From positions 62,001 through 126,000 of the forward strand of contig JAFIFB010000023.1 of NCBI GenBank assembly GCA_020832285.1: 64,000 nt of DNA, given 5' to 3'. The notes beneath the pieces are model-generated. The model had not been told where the DNA came from, made no database searches, and saw only the letters and a list, made by a program, of their open reading frames with translations. Position numbers and translations under genes: made by a program. Of this stretch, positions 10,257 through 18,791 are shown one piece after another. This stretch comes from Balneolaceae bacterium (GTDB lineage: Bacteria > Bacteroidota > Rhodothermia > Balneolales > Balneolaceae). Within the stretch, counting starts at the first letter, position 1, and the number at the start of each line of letters is the position of its first letter.

Positions 10257-10286
10257 TTACACCCAAACTAAACAATGTAAACTCCT

Positions 10287-11021
10287 ATGCCCTCAAACCC
10301 TTCCATTCTTAGCGAAATAAAAAACCAGGTTCTTCACGTCACCCTCAATAACCCGGAAAAGCACAACTGTTTCGGTATGGCTGAATTGGAAGCTATTCAA
10401 AAGCTTCTGCTCAGGCATCAAACCGATGCTGATGTGAAGGCAGTGGTTTTCAGGGGTGCGGGCGAACGATCATTTTCCACTGGAGCAAATCTCAAGCAGT
10501 TCACGGCTCTCGACCAGCCGGGTACAATGGAATGGATTAAAAAAGGGCATGAGGTATTCAATTTTATCGAAAATTTTCCCAAACCAACGGTTGCTGTCAT
10601 ACAGGGTTTTGCACTGGGTGGCGGGATGGAGCTCGCGCTCTCGTGTGATTTCAGAGTTGCTTCAGAAAAGGCTGTTTTCGGAAGCCCAGAGCTGCGCCAT
10701 GGCTGGTTACCGGGGTGGGGAGGCATCCACAGGCTGAAAAAATTACTGGGAGAAGCGGCTGCCAAAGAGATTATTTTCCTGGCTGAGCATGTTTCTGCAA
10801 AGAATGCCTACAGGCTTGGTTTGATTCACCGGCTCACTGCAACCGAAGCGCTTGAAGCTGAAACCATCACACTCTTGGATAAACTGCTATTGGTCCATCC
10901 TGATGCGTTTTCCATGGCGAAGGCTGCCATTTCCGAGAGTGGAGATTCCAGCCCAACTACTGCTTCTCAGGTTTGGTTTGATGTTTTGAGTACGCTCCAT
11001 TCAAAACGAAATTCGGAATAA
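10287..11021 (+). CDS. Enoyl-CoA hydratase/isomerase (crotonase) family protein
   Basis: 244 residues, the usual crotonase length. The oxyanion-hole segments are visible (STGANL around residues 64-69; GFALGGGMELALSCDF around 107-122), with candidate acid/base glutamates Glu115 (GGGMEL) and Glu135 (SPELRHGWLPGWGG). The family hydrates or isomerises enoyl-CoA thioesters. It follows the CoA-transferase, so both probably act on one acyl-CoA route in the cytoplasm. The exact reaction (hydratase, isomerase or lyase) cannot be fixed. No strong ribosome binding site is visible before the ATG, as is common in this lineage. Confidence 0.85.
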   Translation: MPSNPSILSEIKNQVLHVTLNNPEKHNCFGMAELEAIQKLLLRHQTDADVKAVVFRGAGERSFSTGANLKQFTALDQPGTMEWIKKGHEVFNFIENFPKPTVAVIQGFALGGGMELALSCDFRVASEKAVFGSPELRHGWLPGWGGIHRLKKLLGEAAAKEIIFLAEHVSAKNAYRLGLIHRLTATEALEAETITLLDKLLLVHPDAFSMAKAAISESGDSSPTTASQVWFDVLSTLHSKRNSE

Positions 11022-11033
11022 CGGGCTTCTTTT

Positions 11034-11142
11034 TTCTCGCAGATGTACGCTGATGAATACGCAGATTAACGCTGATTTTTTGATATGACCTCACATCACT
11101 TCTGCGAACATCTGCGAATAACTCTGCGAAAATCTGCGAGAA
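11034..11142. repeat. Palindromic CTGCG array, left copy flanking the GxxExxY gene
   Basis: A 109-bp array bounded by an 11-bp inverted repeat (TTCTCGCAGAT at 11034-11044 and ATCTGCGAGAA at 11132-11142). The left half holds units in reverse orientation (CGCAGAT, CGCTGAT). The right half holds four TCTGCG units starting at 11101, 11111, 11123 and 11133, spaced 10-12 bp. The first 20 bp of the array beyond its opening TT recur as a direct copy in the array at 11622. Confidence 0.85.
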
Positions 11143-11223
11143 CCCTATTTAACTTAATTTTTTTTGTAAGGTTTTCACGATTTAGGGTTCATACAATAAA
11201 AAACCCTTTAAAAATTAAAGATC

Positions 11224-11601
11224 ATGCATGAAAATGAAATCTCCTATGACATCCGTGGAGCAGCTTTCAACGTTCATTCTGCATTGGGGCCAGGACTCCT
11301 TGAATCTGTTTATGAAGCTGCCCTGGCTTATGAACTCCAAAAAATGAACTATGATGTAAAAACTCAATTGGGTGTGCCAGCGGTGTATGAAGCAGTTAAA
11401 ATGGAACAAGGTTTCAGGATGGACCTTTTGGTAAATGATAAAGTAATAGTTGAGATAAAATCTGTTGAAATGTTAATGGACGTACATTACAAGCAACTAC
11501 TCACCTATTTAAAATTATCCGGAAAAAAACTTGGGCTGTTAATCAATTTCAATTCTGCAACGTTGAAAGGTTCGATGAAGCGGGTCGTTAATAATTTGTA
11601 G
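11224..11601 (+). CDS. GxxExxY family protein (PD-(D/E)xK nuclease-like fold)
   Basis: 125 residues, full length for the family. The name-giving motif is GLLESVY (GPGLLESVYEAAL, about residues 23-35). Further on, GFRMDLLVNDKVIVEIKSVE (about 63-82) gives the D...ExK arrangement of PD-(D/E)xK nucleases. The family is widespread in Bacteroidota and other phyla, and its function is unsettled. The gene stands alone between two palindromic CTGCG arrays at 11034-11142 and 11622-11708, is unrelated to the metabolic genes on either side, and is probably a guest. Whether it nicks or binds the arrays is inference. Confidence 0.9.
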   Translation: MHENEISYDIRGAAFNVHSALGPGLLESVYEAALAYELQKMNYDVKTQLGVPAVYEAVKMEQGFRMDLLVNDKVIVEIKSVEMLMDVHYKQLLTYLKLSGKKLGLLINFNSATLKGSMKRVVNNL

Positions 11602-11621
11602 CTTTTAACTGGATTTTTTTC

Positions 11622-11708
11622 TCTCGCAGATGTACGCTGATGTATTTTTAATCAGACCATAGACTAATCTGCGAAACTCTGCGCATAACTCTGCGATAAT
11701 CTGCGAGA
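11622..11708. repeat. Palindromic CTGCG array, right copy flanking the GxxExxY gene
   Basis: An 87-bp array bounded by TCTCGCAGAT (11622-11631) and ATCTGCGAGA (11699-11708), with TCTGCG-type units in its right half. Its left arm shares CTCGCAGATGTACGCTGATG exactly with the array at 11034 and in the same orientation. It ends 7 bp before the stop codon of the convergent SDR gene. Confidence 0.85.
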
Positions 11709-11715
11709 AAAACCC

Positions 11716-12480
11716 TCACAATCTCCTCAAGTGAAACCCGCCATCTACGTTGATCACCTGGCCGGTGGAGTATAAAAAGTGGCCCGCAGCCAGCCCGGCC
11801 ACTGCCCTGGCAATATCCTCCGGGAAGCCCCAGCGCGGAATTGGCAAGCCGCCTTCACCGATAAACTGATCATATTTTTCACGAACTTTTAAAGTCATTT
11901 CTGTTCTTACGATTCCGGGGCGGATTTCATACACAAAGATCCCATCTGCTGCGAGCCTGTCGGCAAAGAGCTTAGTCATCATACTCACACCGGTTTTAGA
12001 GAGACAATACTCCCCCATCGAAATAGCTGATGCATAGGATGTCAGAGATGCAATATTCACGATCATCGGAGTCCGCTCCGGATGCTCTCTGACTTGCTCC
12101 AACATCTCTTTTGCCACAAACTGTGTCAGAAAAAACGGTCCTTTCAGGTTAACGTTCATCACTCGGTCATAGCTTTCCTCGTCGGTTTCCAAAAGATCTT
12201 TTCTCTCATTTACCGACACCCCGGCGTTGTTCACCAGAAAATCTATCCGTTCAAATTCTTTTATCGTATTCTCCACAAGTGCTGAGCGGTCTTCCTTGCA
12301 GCTCACATCGCATCGGACAAAACGTGTCTTCACCCCCTCTTTTTTGCAAAGCTCCAGAGTTTTATCCGCTTCCGCGACGATATCGGCTACTACAATATTA
12401 AATCCCTGACTGGCAAGGGCAGCGGCAATAGCCTGTCCTATTCCTCTCGCTCCGCCGGTAACAATTGCTGTTTTACTCAT
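11716..12480 (-). CDS. SDR-family NAD(P)-dependent oxidoreductase
   Basis: 254 residues when started at the ATG at 12478-12480, which places the Rossmann motif at the N-terminus (MSKTAIVTGGARGIG). Classical SDR features: TGGARGIG (8-15), NNAG (84-87), catalytic Ser145, Tyr158 and Lys162 (YCLSK). It is FabG-like in length and probably oxidises or reduces an alcohol/ketone of a sugar or acyl compound in the cytoplasm. The ATG overlaps the stop of the upstream FG-GAP gene by 8 nt (ATGAGTAA), so translation is probably coupled. A longer frame up to 12561 exists but would add an unrelated leader overlapping the neighbour. Confidence 0.9.
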   Translation of the reverse strand: MSKTAIVTGGARGIGQAIAAALASQGFNIVVADIVAEADKTLELCKKEGVKTRFVRCDVSCKEDRSALVENTIKEFERIDFLVNNAGVSVNERKDLLETDEESYDRVMNVNLKGPFFLTQFVAKEMLEQVREHPERTPMIVNIASLTSYASAISMGEYCLSKTGVSMMTKLFADRLAADGIFVYEIRPGIVRTEMTLKVREKYDQFIGEGGLPIPRWGFPEDIARAVAGLAAGHFLYSTGQVINVDGGFHLRRL

Positions 12481-15400
12481 AATTTGGGTGGGTAATAATG
12501 TAATCTTTCTGTTCATCAGCCAGGTCAATCGTCTGTGATGTCCCATCAAACCAGTAAACATCCACAGCTACCGGCCGTGTTTCTCCATACCCAAGAACCT
12601 GTGTAAAACTGTTCTGAGACCAATAGCCCGATCCCGCCTGAATATCTCTTCGCGGGCCTTTTGATCCGTCATTATATACAACCCGGATGGCAGATCCCAC
12701 CGCACTCTCATTCGAAGCCGGACCCTGTAATGTAAACCGGTATCCCCGTTTTTCGGCCTGATTTTGATAGATCATCAGCCGGTTTCCATTCTGCGATACT
12801 GCCAAGTCTGTTCGCCCATTTTTATTGAAATCTCCAAAGGCAGCACCTCTCTGCTCACCATAAATCTTGATCCCGCTCTCCGATCCGTTCATCGATGTGA
12901 AATTTCCACTGCCATCGCCAAGAAGTACCAGGCCTCTGCCGGCATCCATCCGGATCTGATTTTCCGGAACAGCAAAGAAATTCTGGCTGAGGAAAATATC
13001 TTCATTTCCGTTGTTGTTCAGGTCTGCAACACCTACATGAAATCCTGCCGAGAACTGTGCCTCTTTCGGCAGCGGACGCGCCTCGAAGTGATCGCCCCGG
13101 TTCAGAAAAACCATATGTTCCAGCGTATTGATCTCTTTATAATCTACCTCATCATACCGATGACCCAGAATTTCGCGAAGCGTGGCTGATGCAAATTCGC
13201 GATGGCTGCCCATGTGATTCAGGCTGATCTGTTGTTCCTGAAATTCGTACAATTTCCTTCGCGGCACATACTCTCCGCTGCTTCCGGTATACGCTTCGAT
13301 AATATCTATGGTACCAAAACCATCCAAATCACTAAAGTAGATGCGAATCGGCTTCCCATTTTTAAGCTGCCAGCCACTGTTCTGACCAATGTTTGCCGCC
13401 ACAATATCGGGCAGGCCGTTATTGGTAAAATCTCCAACCGCTACCCCTTTCCACCATCCTGAAAATGCATCGAGACCCATCTGAGCTGTGATTTCCGTAA
13501 AGCGGCCGTTCCGGTTTTCAAATAGCCGGAGTGTTCCCCATTCGGAGCTAACGAGCAGATCCTGCGCCCCATTTCCGGTAAAATCCGAGAAAACAGCGCC
13601 GGTAACCAAACCAAGGTTGCTGAATGTTTCCGAATTCTCCCGGTCGAACTGAAAGGTTCCATCCTGATTCCTCACCATTCTCGAGTCAGCGCTTACCGGA
13701 AACCCTCCCGGCCTGAAGCTGGCGCCTATAAAAAAATCGAGATATCCGTTTCCGGTGACATCTGCTGCTGCCAAAGGGCCTGTAGTGGAGTGGACCCCGG
13801 GAATACTGTCGGCCTGAACTGTACCATCTTCCAACATGGTAAAAATATTGACAGAAGCCACATTTAAACGGCCCTGTTCATAATTTGCTGAACCGGTCAG
13901 TAAACGCATCATTCCATTTTCTTTCCAGCCGATTAAAGCAGTCTGATCTCCCTGTGCAGTCACCGTTATTCCACTCAAAGTAATCGGATCGAATGTTTCA
14001 TCCTCGTTCGAGGCAAGTGCTGTAAGCGACCCTCCTCTTCCCGATCCCATCAGAAGCTCATCCCTTCCATCACCGTTCACATCCATCCAGGCTACACCCG
14101 GACCCATCTGACTCAGTTTGTAAGGGAGCAACGGCTGTATATCAAAATCCTGAAACGGCTCTTCGTGATGCATAAATTCACATTCGGTGCAGATCTCCTC
14201 AAACAGAGACGGTGTTTGGGCTGCCATTGCATTATCTCTGGCTGCATCCACAGAAGAAACCCTGCTTTGATCAATTTCATACATCCGGTTGGCTTGAACG
14301 GATGAAATGACGCTCTTTCTGCCATCCGGCCAGCGGATGTGAATTTCGTGCTGATCGTTCTCCGGATCAGCGGCAAACATCAGGTGTGTATCAGAACCGG
14401 AAAGATAATCCCCGCCCGATGCCACCTCTTTCTGCTGATGATGAACGGCTCCGCCAATCAATTCCACTTTGGCCCCAATTGCCTGGGTATTCGGGGATTC
14501 ACCAATCAGGCGCACAGCAATTCTTGGTGCCTTAGTCCTGTTTTCGAAAATGGCGGCTTCACGGTTCATCCGGTTCACGATCACATCCAGAACACCGTTA
14601 TTGTTGAGATCGGCAAAGGCCATTCCGTGCGACACATCCAGGTCGCGGAATCCCCAATCGGAGCTTACATCTGAAAATGTGAGGTCACCGTTATTTCTCA
14701 AAATTTTGTTCTGCTGTTCGAGCGGATCAACCAGTTCGGTAAACTCCATGAAGTATTCATCCATGTTCCGACGGCTGCGAATCATCTCAAACTGCCCGTC
14801 AATATCGAGAATATCGTAGGTGTAACCTGTATTTACGATCAGGTCTTCATATCCATTCAGGTTCACATCCATGAAGCGGGTTGCCCACGACCAACCAGTT
14901 GCTTCTGTACCGGAAAAGTAGGTGATTTCGGCAAAGGTGTGATCTTCACGCTGCAAATAGAGCGAATTTCTGTTATACATCGGCCGCTGCTGGATATCTC
15001 CGGGTACCACGGGAAGGTGCTGATCGGAAGAAGCCTGACGCTGTCTGCGTTCATGGTCAGGATCGAGCATTTCGGTCGCGAAAATATCAAGCCTTCCATT
15101 CCGGTTGATATCGGAAAAGTCAACCGCCATACAGGAGTAACTGAGGTTTCGGAACATCTGCCAGGGTGCGGCTTTAAACGTGCCGTCTCCCTGGTTTAAC
15201 CAGATTCGGTCGGGTGTATGGAAATCGTTGCAAACATAGAGATCCTGCAAACCATTGTCATTGATATCCTGAAATTTGGCCGTAAGACCCCAATCACGCT
15301 GAAGTCCCAGTGGATTTCCCTCTTCGTCCAGAAATACCTGTTCGGTATCCGTTACTTTTTCAAAAACTCCTCCTTTGTTCAGGTAGAGTTCGTCCAGCTC

Positions 15401-16171
15401 GCCCAGCTCCGAAACACCAGCAAGTGCTCCATCCTGACGCACCAGTTCGTAATGGCGGTCGAATGGCGGAACCAGCGTATAATCATCTTCTGGTGAGCGC
15501 AGCGGTTCGTTCAAAATATTGCTCCAATCCAGCTCACGAGTGGTATAAATATCTTTAACGGATCGTTCCTTATAATTGGTGATGTAGAGATCGGGATAGC
15601 CGTTTCCGGTGACATCGGCCAGGGCCATGGTCATGCCACCCCGTGCCGGGCCAAGCCCGCTATTTTCTGCTTTTTCGAACCGGCCGTTACCATCGTTCAG
15701 ATAGAGTACACTTTCTCCGTGCATAGCCGTTACGAGAAGATCCAGGAAACCATTGCCATTCACATCAGCAAAAACGGCACCTGTTGAGTAGTACCCATCG
15801 TGCGCTACACCGGCTTCTTCTGTGATATCTTCAAATTTCATCCCGCCCAGGTTTTTATAGAGGCGGTTCGGGCCGTTCAGATGAGTAAAGTATAAATCTG
15901 TATAACCGTTTCCGTTGATGTCACCGGCGGCCACTCCAGAGCCGTTCAGATAATGCCGGTTCTCGGAAATCTCTTCTTCTGTAAGAATATTTTTGAAACG
16001 TATGCCGGATCGGGACGGAGACAACTGTCTGAATCCGTCTGATCCCCAGAATCCTGTAGAAAGTTCAGCCCAGCGTACGCCCTCTTTTTCTTCAAACCAT
16101 TCCAGTTCGGTTGTCTCAGAACAGGCTGCCAAAAGAGAAAAGATTATTATCCAAAAAAATTTGCTGCGCAC
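12473..16171 (-). CDS. Giant FG-GAP/VCBS lipoprotein with two propeller-ASPIC modules
   Basis: 1232 residues, starting with GTG at 16169-16171; lipobox LAAC (Cys17). The architecture is a tandem duplication. A first propeller has about seven loops (DINGNGYTDLY, DVNGNGFLDLL, DVNLNGYEDLI, DLNNNGVLDVI) and is followed by an ASPIC/UnbV segment (AIGAKVELIGG ... IHIRWPDGRKS). A second set of loops follows (DVNGDGRDELL, DVTGNGYLDFF, DFTGNGAQDLL, DLNNNGNEDIF) and ends in a second ASPIC-like segment (AVGSAIRVVYNDGS ... VDVYWFDGTSQ). Function is unknown; extracellular binding of a polymer or partner protein is plausible. It ends inside the SDR gene start and may be the distal part of the locus at 16.3-25 kb. 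Confidence 0.9.
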   Translation of the reverse strand: MRSKFFWIIIFSLLAACSETTELEWFEEKEGVRWAELSTGFWGSDGFRQLSPSRSGIRFKNILTEEEISENRHYLNGSGVAAGDINGNGYTDLYFTHLNGPNRLYKNLGGMKFEDITEEAGVAHDGYYSTGAVFADVNGNGFLDLLVTAMHGESVLYLNDGNGRFEKAENSGLGPARGGMTMALADVTGNGYPDLYITNYKERSVKDIYTTRELDWSNILNEPLRSPEDDYTLVPPFDRHYELVRQDGALAGVSELGELDELYLNKGGVFEKVTDTEQVFLDEEGNPLGLQRDWGLTAKFQDINDNGLQDLYVCNDFHTPDRIWLNQGDGTFKAAPWQMFRNLSYSCMAVDFSDINRNGRLDIFATEMLDPDHERRQRQASSDQHLPVVPGDIQQRPMYNRNSLYLQREDHTFAEITYFSGTEATGWSWATRFMDVNLNGYEDLIVNTGYTYDILDIDGQFEMIRSRRNMDEYFMEFTELVDPLEQQNKILRNNGDLTFSDVSSDWGFRDLDVSHGMAFADLNNNGVLDVIVNRMNREAAIFENRTKAPRIAVRLIGESPNTQAIGAKVELIGGAVHHQQKEVASGGDYLSGSDTHLMFAADPENDQHEIHIRWPDGRKSVISSVQANRMYEIDQSRVSSVDAARDNAMAAQTPSLFEEICTECEFMHHEEPFQDFDIQPLLPYKLSQMGPGVAWMDVNGDGRDELLMGSGRGGSLTALASNEDETFDPITLSGITVTAQGDQTALIGWKENGMMRLLTGSANYEQGRLNVASVNIFTMLEDGTVQADSIPGVHSTTGPLAAADVTGNGYLDFFIGASFRPGGFPVSADSRMVRNQDGTFQFDRENSETFSNLGLVTGAVFSDFTGNGAQDLLVSSEWGTLRLFENRNGRFTEITAQMGLDAFSGWWKGVAVGDFTNNGLPDIVAANIGQNSGWQLKNGKPIRIYFSDLDGFGTIDIIEAYTGSSGEYVPRRKLYEFQEQQISLNHMGSHREFASATLREILGHRYDEVDYKEINTLEHMVFLNRGDHFEARPLPKEAQFSAGFHVGVADLNNNGNEDIFLSQNFFAVPENQIRMDAGRGLVLLGDGSGNFTSMNGSESGIKIYGEQRGAAFGDFNKNGRTDLAVSQNGNRLMIYQNQAEKRGYRFTLQGPASNESAVGSAIRVVYNDGSKGPRRDIQAGSGYWSQNSFTQVLGYGETRPVAVDVYWFDGTSQTIDLADEQKDYIITHPNYE

Positions 16172-16338
16172 GAATTACAATTCTTTGATTTATACCGGAT
16201 ATCTCTTCGTGAAATATCCGGGTTAACTAATTAGATTATCTGTAAAGTTAAAATTATCGCAAAAGAAATTTGCGATCTCAATCTAAAGGCATTGATGCAG
16301 CTCTTTACCGCATTGCGGCCTGAAGATTGCGACTTTCG

Positions 16339-17760
16339 CTACCTGTTGAGTCCCGGAATCTGCGAAATTTTATAAGGGTATCTTTGAGGTCTCGAAAGCA
16401 TTGAATTTGCTTCATCATCGTTTTTGAAACGTTCATTAACAGGATCCCAATAGAGTTTACGTGGTAATTTCATTGCTATATGAGATACCAGGCAGGCGGT
16501 GTTTGACCGATGTGCAATTTCGGGTGGAGCGGCAGTTTTGTCCCGGCTTTTGATACACCGAACCCAGTTCGCGTGCTGTTCTTCTGCTCTGTAAAGGTGA
16601 ATTTCATCAGGACCAATTTCTGAATTTAAGATGGTACGATTACTGGCTTGCAGGGGGCCCTCTTCATCACCGGAATCCGGATCACTACCCCCGCTGCGAG
16701 TTACAAAGATCCAGCCTTCATCCCCTTCAAACCGGATACCATTGGGAAATTCACCCGATATCAGCATTTTGACCTCATTCGCATATTTTGCTTCTACAAG
16801 AAAATCTCCGTGCACATTCCACAATCCATCATAGTCAGGATCATCAGTTGGGAACTCTGCTTGCCCTTCGATTTCAATCGGGCCGGTATATTCGGTTCCC
16901 ATTCCCCATTGTGCGGTATCCACATGGTGAGTTCCCCAGCCGGTTATCATTCCAGCACAAAATTGTTCGATGCGCAGCCAGCCCGGCCTGCTATATCCAT
17001 CCAGAGGGTGTACCCTTTGCTCAGTATATGGCTGGTAAGAAGTGGTGCCTAACCATCCATCATAATCTAAATGTTCGGGAACAGGCATCGGTGTGGGATC
17101 TCCCCCGGGCGGATCTCCCGGAAGTCCCACTTTTACGGTATGAAGCTGCCCGATTCTTCCATTTCGAACCAATTTACATGCACGACGAAAGTGAGGCCAG
17201 GGCCTGTCGCCCCGCTGCTGGCTGCCCAATTGGAACACAGTTCCGGTGCGATGCAGGAGATCACTCATAAATCTGCCCTCTTCAATTGTAAGTGAAAACG
17301 GTTTCTCCATATAAATATCTTTCCCTGCAAGTGCCGCTTCCACACAGGGAAGCAAATGAGCGTGATCCGGGGTACTGATAATGACCGCATCAATATCAGA
17401 TTGGGCAAGCAATTCTCTGTAATTCTGATACATTTTTACATCCACATAATTTTCACTCCCCTTGTTTTCTCTATACCAATCTTCAACCAGCTGTTTCCCT
17501 TCTTTCATCCGCTTGCGATCTACATCACATACGGCAACAATACGCACATCTTCGTTTTCCATCGTTCGCGGCAGATTATGACCACGGGCAATCCTCCCGC
17601 AGCCAATTTGAGCAACGTTAATTTTATTACTGGGTGCATTTTTACCAAATACTGTTGAAGGAACGATTGATGGTGCCAAAAATAATCCCGCTGTTCCAAA
17701 CAGGGAGGTCTTCAGATAGTTTCGCCTGCTTATTCCATTATTTTTATCTTCCTCGCCCAT
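16339..17760 (-). CDS. Tat-exported Gfo/Idh/MocA family oxidoreductase
   Basis: 473 residues with a twin-arginine signal (SRRNYLKTSLFGTAG, about 10-24), so it should act in the periplasm with a tightly bound NAD(P), as known for some family members. The Rossmann motif is AQIGCGRIARGHN, the conserved EKP is in MEKPFSLT, and a family-like GWGTHHVDTAQWGMG lies in the C-terminal domain. Such enzymes oxidise or reduce sugar or polyol hydroxyls, and some work through 3-keto-glycosides. It follows two DUF6807 genes by 34 nt, supporting a shared carbohydrate-processing role. Substrate unknown. Confidence 0.9.
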   Translation of the reverse strand: MGEEDKNNGISRRNYLKTSLFGTAGLFLAPSIVPSTVFGKNAPSNKINVAQIGCGRIARGHNLPRTMENEDVRIVAVCDVDRKRMKEGKQLVEDWYRENKGSENYVDVKMYQNYRELLAQSDIDAVIISTPDHAHLLPCVEAALAGKDIYMEKPFSLTIEEGRFMSDLLHRTGTVFQLGSQQRGDRPWPHFRRACKLVRNGRIGQLHTVKVGLPGDPPGGDPTPMPVPEHLDYDGWLGTTSYQPYTEQRVHPLDGYSRPGWLRIEQFCAGMITGWGTHHVDTAQWGMGTEYTGPIEIEGQAEFPTDDPDYDGLWNVHGDFLVEAKYANEVKMLISGEFPNGIRFEGDEGWIFVTRSGGSDPDSGDEEGPLQASNRTILNSEIGPDEIHLYRAEEQHANWVRCIKSRDKTAAPPEIAHRSNTACLVSHIAMKLPRKLYWDPVNERFKNDDEANSMLSRPQRYPYKISQIPGLNR

Positions 17761-17794
17761 ATTATTCTATTTTTATATTATAGTTATGTGTTTT

Positions 17795-18724
17795 TTATTC
17801 ACCGACAAACCGGGTATAAAAGTCGGAAATTCCGGCTTCTTCAGGTCTTCCCGCATGTATAATCACCCGGTAAGACAAGTGAATGGATTCACCTTTATTC
17901 ATAAATGTCCCGTCACTTTCATCTTCCGGCCAATAGATCGGAGTTGGCGAGAAAAATCCGTAATCGCGTGTAAACCAGGGGGCTTCCGGCCAATCATTTT
18001 CGGGATGTTGCATAATCGTAATCCCCTCATATCTGCCCCCTCGTTCCCCAAAGTATGAAATCCAGGGTGACATGACTCCAAAAGTTCCTTCCTCGCCTCT
18101 ATCACCTTCTGCATTCACCATTTCTCCGCCATTGATCACTGCAAGATCGGGATCCATTCGAGCACTGAACAATGAGTGGTTATTTCGTTTGATCGTTACA
18201 TCCTGAAGAGGGAGCAGACTGATGGTAAAATCGATGATATAGATCTCTTCATCCGGAGAAGTGATTGTAATTCTGCGGGTATCTTTGATTGGAGACTCTG
18301 CATCAGGCCGAACCCACACACATTCATCCGTAATAACCACACGGGAACCGTTTTTTTCCTCTATTTGAGCATTTACAGATAAAATTTGGCCTCTTTCGAG
18401 GCCCTCCTGCCAGTAATTCCCGCCATTCACAAAATCGGCACCAAAAAACAGAGAGCTGTGATGTGGAAAATTACTATTTCGCTTTGAGGTTACACTGGCG
18501 CCGGACGGCCCGTTTACCGGGTAGAAAAACGGATATTTTTCATATTCTGAAAATTTATAACTGGTAAAAAAACGCCCATCTATATATACATCTATTTTGG
18601 AACCAATTTTCTCTGCTGTTATGGTTGATTGAGCCTCTGCTTTTTCAGCGGATGGAACCAGCATCAAAAAGATGATCAGCAGCCCTGTTAAGCCGGTAAT
18701 ATATTTCGACTTGGGGTAAGCCAT
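17795..18724 (-). CDS. DUF6807 (formerly PmoA-like) secreted protein
   Basis: 309 residues if started at the ATG at 18722-18724, which gives a clean signal peptide (ending about AEKAEAQS). An in-frame ATG at 18763 would add 13 residues. The family core is recognisable: KIDVYIDGRFFTSYKFSEY, YPFFYPVNGPSG, FPHHSSLFFGAD, and the late FMNKGESIHLSYRVIIHAG. The old PmoA name (methane oxygenase) is misleading; the fold is a beta-sandwich and members sit in sugar-utilisation clusters of Bacteroidota and Planctomycetota. It is adjacent to a second DUF6807 gene and a Gfo/Idh/MocA oxidoreductase. Catalytic role unknown. Confidence 0.85.
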   Translation of the reverse strand: MAYPKSKYITGLTGLLIIFLMLVPSAEKAEAQSTITAEKIGSKIDVYIDGRFFTSYKFSEYEKYPFFYPVNGPSGASVTSKRNSNFPHHSSLFFGADFVNGGNYWQEGLERGQILSVNAQIEEKNGSRVVITDECVWVRPDAESPIKDTRRITITSPDEEIYIIDFTISLLPLQDVTIKRNNHSLFSARMDPDLAVINGGEMVNAEGDRGEEGTFGVMSPWISYFGERGGRYEGITIMQHPENDWPEAPWFTRDYGFFSPTPIYWPEDESDGTFMNKGESIHLSYRVIIHAGRPEEAGISDFYTRFVGE

Positions 18725-18791
18725 TTTAAAATTATCAATTGTCTGTATATAAATATAATGCATTCAATTCAGATAGCTGCCATTTACATTC

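Larger units (their letters stand above)
11034..11708 (+). mobile_element. Candidate composite element: array - GxxExxY gene - array
   Basis: Two directly repeated palindromic arrays enclose a single gene, with nothing else inside. Gene-free relatives of the array lie at 50761-50849 and, decayed, at 36620-36682. The plan resembles REP repeats around a RAYT transposase or a MITE with its parent element. Mobility is inferred; no target-site duplication was established. Confidence 0.4.

Noticed and set aside
11034-11142. CRISPR array
   Set aside because: Units are short, only 10-12 bp apart, reverse orientation in mid-array and have no spacers; no cas gene is near.
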